Shown piece by piece: positions 8,810 to 17,281 of a DNA stretch of 64,000 nucleotides. Origin of the DNA: an uncultured Eubacteriales bacterium (lineage in GTDB: Bacteria > Bacillota > Clostridia > Oscillospirales > Oscillospiraceae); NCBI GenBank assembly GCA_900319695.1, contig ONPN01000001.1, positions 99,713 through 163,712 on the forward strand, written 5' to 3'. The number at the start of each line of letters is the position of its first letter. Within the stretch, counting starts at the first letter, position 1. Under the pieces are notes generated by a model. It searched no databases. It saw only the letters and a list, made by a program, of their open reading frames with translations, and had not been told where the DNA came from. The position numbers and the translations under genes were made by a program.

Positions 8810-8874
8810 GTGGCTTAGCCACAAAATGAAAACCACTCTTTGAGGAGCCAACCGTGTGCGTGGTTTGCTCTTCA
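8770..8874 (-). ncRNA. Candidate antitoxin-type small RNA, copy B
   Basis: The promoter on the minus strand is TTGACA (8903-8908), 17 bp, TATAAT (8880-8885). The predicted RNA is ~105 nt. It has a 5' hairpin GAGCAAACC...GGTTGGCTC (8845-8870), a variable single-stranded stretch, a TTTTGTGGCTTAGCCACAAAA palindrome (8806-8826, 21 nt) and the shared terminator. The first ~47 nt from the -10 onward are identical to copy C at 13284. The variable stretch is the complement of CACAAAATGAAAACCAC, which includes an ATG. It does not match the start of the adjacent peptide. Confidence 0.55.
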
Positions 8875-8879
8875 CTGTT

Positions 8880-8908
8880 ATTATAGACGGACACATCCGT
8901 TTTGTCAA
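8880..8908 (-). promoter_or_regulatory. Promoter of small RNA copy B
   Basis: TTGACA with a 17-bp spacer and TATAAT, consensus at nearly every position, facing the peptide gene. Confidence 0.8.
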
Positions 8909-8979
8909 GCCGCGGGCTTGGATTACGGGCAAAGTCCGTTTCTTATCACCGGTGCGCAATGACAGGCCGGGGCGGCGTC

Positions 8980-10881
8980 TCAGCCGACGTCCCTGCTCAG
9001 ATAGTCCTTGAGCTTGGTGATCGGCGCGGGTCTGGAATACTTGAAGCCCTGGAGATAGGCCGCGGACATGTCGCGGCACATCGCCTCGTCCGCGTCCTTC
9101 TCGACGCCCTCATACAGCACGAAGTAATCCATGACGGCGAACATGTTGGCGAGATTGGCCACCATCTTCCGCGAGCGCTTCTCCGCGCCGGAGGCGACGA
9201 CCAGGGAGCGGTCGAACTTGATGATGTCGAAGGGCAGCTCCATAATGCGCTCCATATTGGAGTAGCCAGTGCCGAAATCGTCCAGATAGAACTTGATGCC
9301 ATACTTTTTCAGCTCGTCGATCTTCTGCTTCATCAGCATGAAGTCGCCCTCGTTCTGCGACTCGGTCAGCTCGATGGCGATCTTGTCGCCGGAGATGCCG
9401 TTTTTGCGGATGATGTCGATGATGTCGCCGCAGAAGCCCTCGTCCTTCAGCTCCGGCACGGAGACGTTGACCGAGATGCGCCGGATGACGTAGCCCGCGT
9501 CGGTAAACTCCCGGATGGCGCGGCAGGTCTTGTGGAGGATGATCTCCGTCAGCGTGTGGATGTAGCCCTGCTCCTCCGCCAGACGGATGAACTGGTCGGG
9601 ATAGACGACGCCCAGGTCCTTGAGACTCAGCCGCATGAGGGCCTCCGCCGTGTCGTACTCGCCGGTTCTGACGTTCAGCACCGGCTGGCAGTACACCAGC
9701 ACGCGCGGATCGTCCAGGTCGGCCCGGCGGTAGATGTCCGCCAGCTCCCGGAGGATGTACTCATTGCGCCTGAACGCGGCGACGTCCTCGTCATTGACCC
9801 GGTGGACGCCGCACTCCGCCATCGTCCGGTGGATGTTGCGGATAAAGCTGACATACTCGTTCTTCCGGCTGATCTCGTCCACGGAGCTGCCGATCACGAT
9901 CTTGTAGTCAAAGCCGTACTGATCGTAGAGCGGGTAAAACGCCTCCTGGATCTCCCGGATCTTCTTTTCGCAGTCCGGGTAGTGTTTCTTCAGAAAGATC
10001 AGGATCATGTGTCCCCGGCTGACCTTGAACAGTCTCGCGTTTTTGATCAAGCGGTAGGTAAACTGCCGGACGCTGGCCTGCATCTGCGGGGGGAACTTCT
10101 TCCCCTCCTCGTCGATCTCCCGCATGTACAGGCTCATAAACACGAACTCGCGCTTTTTCTCGCCGCAGTAGCGGACAAAGTCCTGCATGGCCGCGGCGTC
10201 GTTCGAGCCGAGCTGCGCGTCATAGGGGTTGGAGTGGAGCACATACATCACGGCCACCACGGGCAGCATGAGCGAGGCGACCGTGAAGGAGGCCTGGTCG
10301 CTCAGTCCCTGAACGACAAGCAGGCAGAACGAGACCGCGATCGTCCCGTAAAAGCCGAGCATGATGCGCCGGTACAGCAGCCGCCGCACACGGGTCATAA
10401 GATAGAAGCTCATGGCCGCGTAGCCCACATAGGCGTAGATAAAGATGCCGCGCCTGACAAAGTGTACGCCCTCCCTGTCCACGGAAAAGCCCGCCCCCCG
10501 GGCCGTCGTGACAATATCCGCCGCCATCGCGGCGACGAGCAGGAGGTTCGCGGCCACGCGGAAGAACCTCTGCTTTTCGTAGCAGGTGACCTCGCAGATA
10601 TAGGCGATATAGTACACGAAGATCAGCAGCAGCAGGGCGTGGTACACGCAGCGCGTCCAGGTGGCGGCGCGCACAAGCGACGGCGCCATGGCGAAGGTGT
10701 AAAACGTGATGTCCGACCAGGCGGCCGAGAGCACCAGCACGACCATGACCACGAAGAGCTTGAAGCTGCGCGTGCGGCTGATGTTGGAGAAAAAGACGAG
10801 AATGAGCATCACAAAGCAGACGGCTGTCACCACGATGTCAGCCGCCGGCGAGTAATTGGAGAATTGAATGTACCGACTCAC
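8980..10881 (-). CDS. Seven-helix membrane EAL phosphodiesterase
   Basis: 633 residues with GTG start at 10881. About seven hydrophobic helices span residues ~14-225. A degenerate GGDEF-like domain (~240-385) follows, with SRGHM at the signature position. A full EAL domain (~395-630) has E413 in AEALMRL, VNVSV, ELTES, YLDDFGTGYSN, IKFDRS, YEGVE and LQGFKYSRP. All metal and substrate residues look present, so c-di-GMP hydrolysis at the membrane is expected. The 7-helix input domain suggests sensing of a small ligand. Single-gene unit with its own promoter. It and hppA lie between two inverted copies of the small-RNA locus. Confidence 0.92.
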   Translation of the reverse strand: MSRYIQFSNYSPAADIVVTAVCFVMLILVFFSNISRTRSFKLFVVMVVLVLSAAWSDITFYTFAMAPSLVRAATWTRCVYHALLLLIFVYYIAYICEVTCYEKQRFFRVAANLLLVAAMAADIVTTARGAGFSVDREGVHFVRRGIFIYAYVGYAAMSFYLMTRVRRLLYRRIMLGFYGTIAVSFCLLVVQGLSDQASFTVASLMLPVVAVMYVLHSNPYDAQLGSNDAAAMQDFVRYCGEKKREFVFMSLYMREIDEEGKKFPPQMQASVRQFTYRLIKNARLFKVSRGHMILIFLKKHYPDCEKKIREIQEAFYPLYDQYGFDYKIVIGSSVDEISRKNEYVSFIRNIHRTMAECGVHRVNDEDVAAFRRNEYILRELADIYRRADLDDPRVLVYCQPVLNVRTGEYDTAEALMRLSLKDLGVVYPDQFIRLAEEQGYIHTLTEIILHKTCRAIREFTDAGYVIRRISVNVSVPELKDEGFCGDIIDIIRKNGISGDKIAIELTESQNEGDFMLMKQKIDELKKYGIKFYLDDFGTGYSNMERIMELPFDIIKFDRSLVVASGAEKRSRKMVANLANMFAVMDYFVLYEGVEKDADEAMCRDMSAAYLQGFKYSRPAPITKLKDYLSRDVG

Positions 10882-10981
10882 CCTATCACCCGGATCAAAT
10901 CAGATTCTCTTTCATGCGGCATACGGCGCGCGCGGGCCTTTCTCACGGCTTTGGGGCGGCGCTGTATGCTCTCATTAAAAT

Positions 10982-11010
10982 ATTATACCGTGCGTTTTTT
11001 CAAAATGCAA
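10982..11010 (-). promoter_or_regulatory. Promoter of the 7-helix EAL gene
   Basis: On the minus strand TTGCAT (11005-11010), 17 bp, TATAAT (10982-10987), leaving a ~95-nt leader to the GTG at 10881. Confidence 0.7.
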
Positions 11011-11165
11011 GAGTGCGCGTTGGTTTTTTGTCATAATAAGGCAAGCCCGAAAGACGCCGGGCGGCTCGCCGCGGACGGAGGCGCGAGGGCCGCGCCGCCC
11101 TCCCCTGCCGCCCCTGCGGGCTCCATATTTTTGTGCAATTTGCACCATGATTCTGTAAACCGGTC

Positions 11166-11226
11166 TTGATTTCTCCGGCCTCTTGCGTTAAACTGTACAA
11201 AAAGGGGCGTCACCCTTCCGTGACGC
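11166..11226 (+). promoter_or_regulatory. hppA promoter and leader hairpin
   Basis: TTGATT (11166-11171), 17 bp, TAAACT (11189-11194). A perfect GCGTCAC-N6-GTGACGC inverted repeat (11207-11226) then lies between the transcription start and the ribosome site. It could stabilise the 5' end or be a protein site. Confidence 0.65.
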
Positions 11227-11244
11227 GCAGGGAGGAGAATGAAC

Positions 11245-13245
11245 ATGAGCGTCTATCTGTACATCACACCCGTGCTCGCGGTCTGCGCGCTGCTGTTCGC
11301 GGCGTACAAGGCGGCCTTTGTTTCAAGGGCTGAGGCCGGGAACGAGCGCATGCGGGAGATCGCAGCCGCCATCGCCGAGGGGGCCGACGCCTTTTTGAAG
11401 GCGGAGTACCGCATCCTCGTCGTGTTCATCGCGGCGCTGTTTCTGCTGATCGGCCTGTTCATCGGGGAGAACGCCTGGCTCACGGCCGTGTGCTTTCTGC
11501 TCGGCGCGGGCTTTTCCATCTTAGCCGGCTTCTTCGGCATGAAGGTCGCCACGCGCGCCAACGTCCGCACCGCCCAGGCGGCCTCCGAGGGCGGCATGAA
11601 CCGGGCCCTCGCGGTGGCGTTCTCCGGCGGCTCGGTCATGGGCATGTGCGTGGTGGGCCTCGGGCTTCTGGGGTGCAGCCTCATCTATCTCGTCACCGGC
11701 AGCTACAGCATCCTCTTCGGCTTCTCGCTGGGCGCGTCGTCCATCGCGCTGTTCGCCCGCGTGGGCGGCGGCATCTACACCAAGGCGGCGGACGTGGGCG
11801 CGGACCTCGTCGGCAAGGTGGAGGTCGGCATCCCCGAGGACGACCCCCGCAACCCCGCCGTCATCGCGGACAACGTGGGCGACAACGTGGGCGACGTGGC
11901 CGGCATGGGCGCGGACCTCTTCGAGAGCTATGTCGGCGCGCTGATCTCCGCCCTGACCCTGGGCGTGGCCGTCGCGGGGCGCTTTGAGGGCGCGGGCGCG
12001 GTCTATCCCCTCTTTATCGCCGCCGTCGGGGTCGCGGCCTCCATCCTCGCCACCTTCTTTGTGCGGGGTAAGGACGACGCAAACCCCCACGCCGCGCTCA
12101 AAACCGGCTCCTACGTCTCGGCGGTCCTCGTCGCGGCGCTGTCCGTGCCATTGAGTCTCGTCTTCTTCGGCAAGGTCTATTTCTCCCTGCCCATCATCGC
12201 GGGTATCCTCGTGGGCCTCGTGATCGGCTATATGACCGAGGTCTACACCTCCGGCGACTACAGCTCCGTCAAGCGCATCGCCGACCAGTCCGAGACCGGC
12301 TCCGCCACCACGGTCATCAGCGGCATCGCCGTCGGCATGATGAGCACCTGGGTCCCCATCCTGCTCATCTGCGTCGGCATCTATGTCTCCTACCGGGTCA
12401 CAGGCAATCTCTACGGCATTGCGCTGGCGGCCGTCGGCATGCTCTCCACCACGGGCATCACCGTCGCGGTGGACGCCTACGGGCCCATCGCGGACAACTC
12501 CGGCGGCATCGCGGAGATGAGCGGCCTCGCCCCCCATGTGCGCGAGATCACCGACAAGCTCGACGCGGTGGGCAACACCACCGCCGCCATGGGCAAGGGC
12601 TTCGCCATCGGCTCGGCGGCGCTCACGGCCCTGGCCCTGTTTGTCTCCTACGCGCAGGAGGTGGGGCTCTCGTCCATCGACATCCTGACGCCGAACGTCG
12701 TGATCGGCCTGCTCGTCGGCGGGATGCTGCCCTTCGCCTTCTCGGCCATGACCATGGACTCGGTGTCCAAGGCGGCGTACAAGATGATCGAGGAGGTGCG
12801 GCGGCAGTTTCGCGAGATCCCCGGCATCCTCGAGGGCGAGAGCAAGCCGCAGTACGGCGCCTGCGTGGAGATCTCCACGAGAGCGGCCCTGCATGAGATG
12901 ATCGTCCCCGGCGCGATGGCGGTCGCGGCGCCGCTGCTGGTGGGCATCCTGCTGGGCCCGGAGGCGCTGGGCGGTCTGCTCGCGGGCTCGCTCGTCACGG
13001 GCGTGCTGCTCGCGATCTTCATGTCCAACGCCGGCGGCGCGTGGGACAACGCCAAGAAGTATATCGAGGAGGGCCACCACGGCGGCAAGGGCTCCTCGGC
13101 CCACAAGGCGGCCGTCGTGGGCGACACCGTGGGCGATCCCTTCAAGGACACCTCCGGCCCGTCGCTCAACATCCTCATCAAGCTGATGACCGTCGTGGCC
13201 CTGGTCTTCGCCCCCCTCTTCGTCCGCATCGGCGGCCTGCTGTGA
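11245..13245 (+). CDS. hppA: K+-dependent membrane-bound proton/sodium-translocating pyrophosphatase
   Basis: 666 residues. ATG 11245 has GGAGG at the right distance; the ATG at 11239 is too close. About 16 membrane helices. The family substrate loops are present: [37 protein letters not shown] and, near the C-terminus, [15 protein letters not shown] and [15 protein letters not shown]. The [10 protein letters not shown] motif at ~442 carries Ala at the position that is Lys in K+-independent enzymes, so this is the K+-dependent class. Members of that class pump Na+, H+ or both; the sequence alone does not settle which. It recovers PPi energy as an ion gradient. Monocistronic, with a promoter and leader hairpin upstream. 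Confidence 0.97.
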   Translation: MSVYLYITPVLAVCALLFAAYKAAFVSRAEAGNERMREIAAAIAEGADAFLKAEYRILVVFIAALFLLIGLFIGENAWLTAVCFLLGAGFSILAGFFGMKVATRANVRTAQAASEGGMNRALAVAFSGGSVMGMCVVGLGLLGCSLIYLVTGSYSILFGFSLGASSIALFARVGGGIYTKAADVGADLVGKVEVGIPEDDPRNPAVIADNVGDNVGDVAGMGADLFESYVGALISALTLGVAVAGRFEGAGAVYPLFIAAVGVAASILATFFVRGKDDANPHAALKTGSYVSAVLVAALSVPLSLVFFGKVYFSLPIIAGILVGLVIGYMTEVYTSGDYSSVKRIADQSETGSATTVISGIAVGMMSTWVPILLICVGIYVSYRVTGNLYGIALAAVGMLSTTGITVAVDAYGPIADNSGGIAEMSGLAPHVREITDKLDAVGNTTAAMGKGFAIGSAALTALALFVSYAQEVGLSSIDILTPNVVIGLLVGGMLPFAFSAMTMDSVSKAAYKMIEEVRRQFREIPGILEGESKPQYGACVEISTRAALHEMIVPGAMAVAAPLLVGILLGPEALGGLLAGSLVTGVLLAIFMSNAGGAWDNAKKYIEEGHHGGKGSSAHKAAVVGDTVGDPFKDTSGPSLNILIKLMTVVALVFAPLFVRIGGLL

Positions 13246-13260
13246 TTGGCAGAGCACGTC

Positions 13261-13289
13261 TTGACAGATGCGGTGTAAGCGGCTATAAT
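13261..13289 (+). promoter_or_regulatory. Promoter of small RNA copy C
   Basis: TTGACA (13261-13266), 17 bp, TATAAT (13284-13289), just downstream of the hppA stop codon. Confidence 0.8.
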
Positions 13290-13295
13290 AACAGT

Positions 13296-13400
13296 GAAGA
13301 GCAAACCACGCACACGGTTGGCTCCTCAAAAGGTCAGACGTATATGTGGCAAAGCCACAAAACTGCCGTCACTTTCGCGGAGTGGCGGCAGATTTTTTAT
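13296..13400 (+). ncRNA. Candidate antitoxin small RNA, copy C
   Basis: Predicted ~105-nt RNA with the same 5' hairpin as copy B (13299-13324), a variable stretch, a short GTGGC/GCCAC hairpin and a terminator (13362-13397). Its variable stretch 13329-13348 (AAAGGTCAGACGTATATGTG) can pair with positions 8680-8699 of the peptide mRNA: 12 Watson-Crick pairs at one end, then 8 more positions with four G-U wobbles. The duplex would cover the peptide's start codon, as an antitoxin RNA would. This is the cognate match that copy B lacks. Confidence 0.55.
13362..13397 (+). terminator. Terminator of small RNA copy C
   Basis: CTGCCGTCACT / AGTGGCGGCAG stem followed by ATTTTTTAT, the counterpart of the hairpin at 8769-8809. 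Confidence 0.75.
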
Positions 13401-13479
13401 CGTGCTGTGTCCTTGCCTTCGCGGCAGTTTTCCGGACGATAATCGTCACGGTATACTTACCTATGTGAAAGGTCAGACA
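13369..13479 (-). pseudogene. Start-less remnant of the small basic peptide gene
   Basis: On the minus strand this is nearly identical to 8689-8798 (CTGACCTTTCACATAGG onward). Homology stops exactly where the start codon, ribosome site and promoter would be, and the ATG-CGT is replaced by ACA-TGT. The frame to the stop is intact but there is no initiation signal, so it is a 5'-truncated copy. Confidence 0.7.
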
Positions 13480-13508
13480 TGTCACAATCTGTCAATCACA
13501 TTTGCGCC

Positions 13509-14279
13509 TTAAAAGGGCGCGGCGTCGCCGCAGACGCGCTCGTAGCTTCTCTCGTCCACGTCGAAGAGGCGGCGGATATAGTCCCCGGTGAAAATTTCAT
13601 CCGGTCTCCCCTCCCGGTCGACCTGTCCGTTTTTGAGGCACAGGATGCGGTCGGGGATTTTTTTTGCCAGCTCCAGCTCGTGCAGGCTCAGCACGACGGC
13701 GAGCTTCTGCCGGTCGGCAAGCTCCCGCAGCAGCAGCAGGAAGTCCAGCTTGTGGCGTATGTCCAGAAAGCTGATGGGCTCGTCAAGCAGCAGCAGCTTC
13801 GGCTGCTGGCAGAGTGCCCGCGCGAGCAGGACGCGCTGGCGCTGCCCATCGCTGAGTCGGGTGAAGTCCTCGTCCCGCAGCGCGCCTGTGCCGGTCATGT
13901 CCATGCAGCTCTCCGCCACGGCGCGGTCCTCCGCCGTCAGCAGGCCGAGCCGCCCCGTGTAGGGGTAGCGCCCCAGCGCGACGATCTCCCCGCAGCGCAT
14001 GAGCTCCGGCGCGGGTCTGCCGGTCAGCACCGCAGCGCAGGTCCGGGCAAGCTCCCGCTCCGGGATCGCGCCGAGCTCCCGCCCGTTCAGGCGTATGCTG
14101 CCCTCGACGGCGGGGAGGCGGCGCATCAGGGTCTTGAGCAGCGTGGACTTGCCCGCGCCGTTCGGGCCGATCAGGCAGAGGATCTGCCCGGCCTCCAGGC
14201 GCAGATCGATCCCCTTCACAACCGCCCTGCCGCCGTAGCCGACCGCGAGCGCCCGCGTCTCCAGGATGGTTCCGCTCAT
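13509..14279 (-). CDS. btuD: Corrinoid/siderophore ABC importer ATP-binding protein (BtuD-like)
   Basis: 256 residues. Walker A GPNGAGKST (39-47), signature LSDGQRQR, Walker B LLLLDEPISFLD and an H-loop (SLHELE): a complete FecE/BtuD-type ATPase. It overlaps the permease stop by 4 bp (ATGA) and is the last gene of the riboswitch-controlled operon, so corrinoid uptake is the likely task. The family also includes heme and ferri-siderophore importers, so substrate is assigned by context only. Confidence 0.92.
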   Translation of the reverse strand: MSGTILETRALAVGYGGRAVVKGIDLRLEAGQILCLIGPNGAGKSTLLKTLMRRLPAVEGSIRLNGRELGAIPERELARTCAAVLTGRPAPELMRCGEIVALGRYPYTGRLGLLTAEDRAVAESCMDMTGTGALRDEDFTRLSDGQRQRVLLARALCQQPKLLLLDEPISFLDIRHKLDFLLLLRELADRQKLAVVLSLHELELAKKIPDRILCLKNGQVDREGRPDEIFTGDYIRRLFDVDERSYERVCGDAAPF

Positions 14280-15298
14280 TCCTCCGCCCCCCTTCTCCGG
14301 CTCAGCAGCACCCGGATCACGACCGGCGCGCCGAACACCGCGGTCACCGAGCTGATGGACAGCTCCGTCGGCGCGAAGAGGATGCGCGCCAGCAGGTCGC
14401 AGAACAGGCAGAACACGCCGCCGCCGAGAAAGCAGGCCGGGATCATCAGCAGGGGCTTTGCGCTCTTAAACAGCCGCTTCATAAGCTGCGGCACCGCGAT
14501 CCCGACAAAGGAGACGGGCCCCGCGAAGGCCGTCACACAGGCGGACAGGACGCTGGACGTGAGGATCAGCGCCGTGCGGTAGCGCCGGAGATTGACGCCC
14601 ATGCTGCGGGCGTAGCCCTCCCCGAGTCGGCAGGCGTCCATGGGCTTGGCGAGCAGCAGCGAGCAGGCCAGCGCGGCGGCCACGGTCAGCGCGGCGGCGG
14701 CGAGATCGTCCCACCCGATGCCGGAGAAGCTGCCCTGCGACCAGTGGTGGAGATTGACGATGTTGGCGTCGTCGGCAAAGGCGACGGCGATCTCCGTCAC
14801 GGCCGAGCAGATATACCCGACCATGACCCCGCAGACGATGAGCATGCCCATGCCCCGCAGGCGCGCGGAGGCGAGCAGCACAAAGCCCATCGCAAGCAGC
14901 GCCCCGCAGAAGGCGGCGGCGATCATCCCGGCGGAGCTGATCGCAAGGCCCCGGCTGAGGCAGAAGATCATGCACAGGGCGACCATGAGCTTTGCCCCCG
15001 AGGAGACGCCCAGCACGAAGGGCCCCGCGATGGGATTGGCGAAAAAGCTCTGCAGCAGAAAGCCCGACACGCTCAGCGCCCCGCCGAGCAGGGCCGCCGC
15101 CGCAAGGCGCGGCAGGCGGATCTGGCGCACGACGCCCGCCGCCGCGCTCCCGCTCTGCCCCGGCCCCAGCGCCGCCAGCACCTCCGACACGCTCAGGCGG
15201 CTGCTGCCGGTCGTCAGGTTCAGCGCCGCGAGCAGCAGCAGCCCCGCCGTCAGCAGCGCAAAGCATAGCGCGTATCTTCTGTTTTGCCCGTTTGTCAT
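14276..15298 (-). CDS. btuC: Corrinoid ABC importer permease, FecCD/BtuC family
   Basis: 340 residues with about ten membrane helices. Landmarks are RLPRLAAAALLGGALSVSG, the FANPIAGPFVLGVSSGA loop, RSMGVNLRRYR (the coupling region) and GPVSFVGIAVPQLMK. It forms a dimeric channel with the ATPase, coded 4 bp downstream in overlap, and takes substrate from the binding protein coded 10 bp upstream. Confidence 0.93.
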   Translation of the reverse strand: MTNGQNRRYALCFALLTAGLLLLAALNLTTGSSRLSVSEVLAALGPGQSGSAAAGVVRQIRLPRLAAAALLGGALSVSGFLLQSFFANPIAGPFVLGVSSGAKLMVALCMIFCLSRGLAISSAGMIAAAFCGALLAMGFVLLASARLRGMGMLIVCGVMVGYICSAVTEIAVAFADDANIVNLHHWSQGSFSGIGWDDLAAAALTVAAALACSLLLAKPMDACRLGEGYARSMGVNLRRYRTALILTSSVLSACVTAFAGPVSFVGIAVPQLMKRLFKSAKPLLMIPACFLGGGVFCLFCDLLARILFAPTELSISSVTAVFGAPVVIRVLLSRRRGAEE

Positions 15299-15308
15299 GT
15301 TCTTCGCC

Positions 15309-16424
15309 TCATTTAAGTCTGTGAAAATAGCGCAGCGCGCTCTCGTCCGGCTCGTCGCGCAGAAGCTCGCGTAAGTCCGCGATGATGTCCGCCGCGGCGG
15401 ACGAGCGCTGGAACATGCTCTGCTCCGTACACCAGACCCGGCCCTCTCTCACCGCGCGAAACTCCCCGAGCAGGGGGCTGAGCTTCAAAAAGTCCTCGAG
15501 CGTTGCGATCTCCCCCGCCACGGTGCTGTTGTAGATCAGCACGTCGGCGTTTCGCGCCTGGGTGTAGAAGGATTCGGTCTGGATGGTCACGGTGGACAGG
15601 GCGTTTTCCTCGCCCGGAAGCGCGGTGAACACGCTCTCGCCGCCCGCAAGCTCGATCATGCGCGTGACGTAGTCGGCCTTTTTCCGCACGACCGCGCCGC
15701 CGTTTGCGCTCAGGTGGAAGAAGGCCACGGTCCTGCCGCCGCTCTCCTCCGCCGTCGCCGCCGCGAGCGTCTGCTCCTGGCGCTTAAAGAAGTCCTCCGC
15801 CTCCCGGAGCCGCCCAGTCAAAAGCCCGTAGAGCTTGATCCACTCGACCCGCCCGAGGGGGTGGGGCTCGTAGCTGGAATACTCCACCAGCACGGGAAAG
15901 CCCAGGGCCTCCAGCTTCTCCCGCGTCTCCGGGGCGTGGAGGATCATGGTGTTCTCGAGGGCCAGATCGCAGCCCTCCTCGAGCAGCAGCTCATAGTCCG
16001 GCGCGCTGTACTTGCCCGCGTAGAGCACGCGCTCCTCCTCTTCGGCCCGCCGCAGCTCCGGGATGCGCCAGCTCTCCGGCGCGGTGGCCGTGCAGCGCAC
16101 GTTCTCCAGCGCGCCGAGGCGCAGAAACAGATCCCCCGCCGAGGAGCTCGCGAGGTACGCGCGCTCCACCGGGACGGGGATCACCGGCAGCGCCTCCAGC
16201 CCCGGGGGGACGGGCGCGCCGTCCGGCAGGAGCAGATATTGCTCCCGCCCCGCGACCGTGAGCAGGGCCGCCCCGCCCTCGTAGTAGTCGACGCGGTACT
16301 GCTCGGCATAGGCAAGGGCCAGCTCCCCGACGGGTTCGGCCCCCGTCCGGGCTTTATCCTCCGCCGCGCAGGCGCCGAGCATGAGGCACAGCAGGGCAAG
16401 CAGAAGCGACAGGCCCCGCCTCAT
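15309..16424 (-). CDS. btuF: Corrinoid ABC importer substrate-binding lipoprotein (BtuF-like)
   Basis: 371 residues. The lipoprotein signal (LLALLCLMLGAC, lipobox LGAC) is followed by a two-lobe helical-backbone binding protein: LLPDGAPVPPGLEALPVIPV, YSAPDYELLLEEGCDLALEN in parts, a long linking helix (LTGRLREAEDFFKRQEQTL) and a C-terminal lobe with GGESVF and VLIYNSTVAGEIA. This is the class III periplasmic-binding fold used for cobalamin and siderophores. Its ATG overlaps the stop of the secreted two-repeat protein (ATGA). Confidence 0.85.
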   Translation of the reverse strand: MRRGLSLLLALLCLMLGACAAEDKARTGAEPVGELALAYAEQYRVDYYEGGAALLTVAGREQYLLLPDGAPVPPGLEALPVIPVPVERAYLASSSAGDLFLRLGALENVRCTATAPESWRIPELRRAEEEERVLYAGKYSAPDYELLLEEGCDLALENTMILHAPETREKLEALGFPVLVEYSSYEPHPLGRVEWIKLYGLLTGRLREAEDFFKRQEQTLAAATAEESGGRTVAFFHLSANGGAVVRKKADYVTRMIELAGGESVFTALPGEENALSTVTIQTESFYTQARNADVLIYNSTVAGEIATLEDFLKLSPLLGEFRAVREGRVWCTEQSMFQRSSAAADIIADLRELLRDEPDESALRYFHRLK

Positions 16425-17281
16425 GCGCCGCGCTCCAGACTGTCGGACGCAAAGCGCAGCGTGTAGTCGATCAGGTGCGGCTCGCTCATGGCGACGGTCC
16501 TGGCCTTGACCGCCATGGGCCGGTCAAAGCGCGTCACGGGGATTTCAAACACAGCGTTTCCCTCCGCATTCACCGGTGTAAACTCTTCGTCCCCGACGCA
16601 CATGAGATCATAGTTTTTGCTGCCCCAGACGATACGCGCGAAGGCCTGTCCCCCCTCGACCCAGAGGGCGCAGGGGGACTCAACGCTCGCCCGGCCCGAG
16701 CCGCCGCCGAGACTGACGGACACGGTATAGTCTCCGTCCTCCAGTCCCAGGCTCTCCGCCGTCACGAAAAAGCCCTCCCGGAAGGCGTCCTCCGGCAGGG
16801 AGTCCGCCCGGAACAGCAGGGTCCTGTCGTACCAGAGCTCCTTGCTGCGGCTGTAGGCCGCGCAGGGCACGCCCGCGTCCAGCGCCGCGACGGGGATGGT
16901 GAAGCTGCCCTCCCCCTCGCCGCTCTCTTCAAAGGGGATGCGCTCGGCCTCGGGGGCCGCGTCGGCCTCCGGCGCCGTGCCGGGGTAGACGAAGAGGTAG
17001 CTTTTGCTGTGCATGTAGAGCGTCGCGCTCATCTCCCCGCCGCGCACATGCAGCACCGCCTTTGTCACGCGGAACATCGAGGAGCTGCACTTGAGCTCCA
17101 CCGGGTAGTCCCCGTCCCGCAGGCTCTCGGGATAGACCGGGACCATGCCAGGCTCGACCACCTCTTCCACCGTCGTCATCTGGGAGGCGTCCGCCACGGC
17201 CGGGCCGTCCGCCGAAGCGGGCGCGCCGAGCAGCAGCGCCGCCAGGCACAGGATGAAAACGCCCGTATAAAACCTTCTCAT
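16421..17281 (-). CDS. Secreted protein with two copies of a beta-rich domain, in the B12 operon
   Basis: 286 residues. Signal peptide (FILCLAALLLGAPASA) and then two homologous ~105-residue repeats. Each opens with DGDY followed by a beta hairpin, then an aromatic-rich strand (MHSKSYLFVYPG in repeat 1, IVWGSKNYDLMCVG in repeat 2), then F.IPV..LD/FD..... and ends with DY or YD, TL.F..DSL. Repeat 2 is the better preserved in its W/S/NYD motif. The layout recalls NEAT-like or other surface ligand-binding Ig folds. Its place between cbiJ and btuF under the cobalamin riboswitch suggests a corrinoid- or metal-capture subunit feeding the importer. That role is inference; I cannot name the family. 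Confidence 0.75.
   Translation of the reverse strand: MRRFYTGVFILCLAALLLGAPASADGPAVADASQMTTVEEVVEPGMVPVYPESLRDGDYPVELKCSSSMFRVTKAVLHVRGGEMSATLYMHSKSYLFVYPGTAPEADAAPEAERIPFEESGEGEGSFTIPVAALDAGVPCAAYSRSKELWYDRTLLFRADSLPEDAFREGFFVTAESLGLEDGDYTVSVSLGGGSGRASVESPCALWVEGGQAFARIVWGSKNYDLMCVGDEEFTPVNAEGNAVFEIPVTRFDRPMAVKARTVAMSEPHLIDYTLRFASDSLERGA

Noticed and set aside
8639-9079. Minus-strand proteins from the small-RNA locus (frames through 8699-8874) and the plus-strand frame at 13294-13512
   Set aside because: Parts are conserved between the two copies, but only because the DNA is duplicated. There is no ribosome site, and the RNA would end at the terminator inside them.
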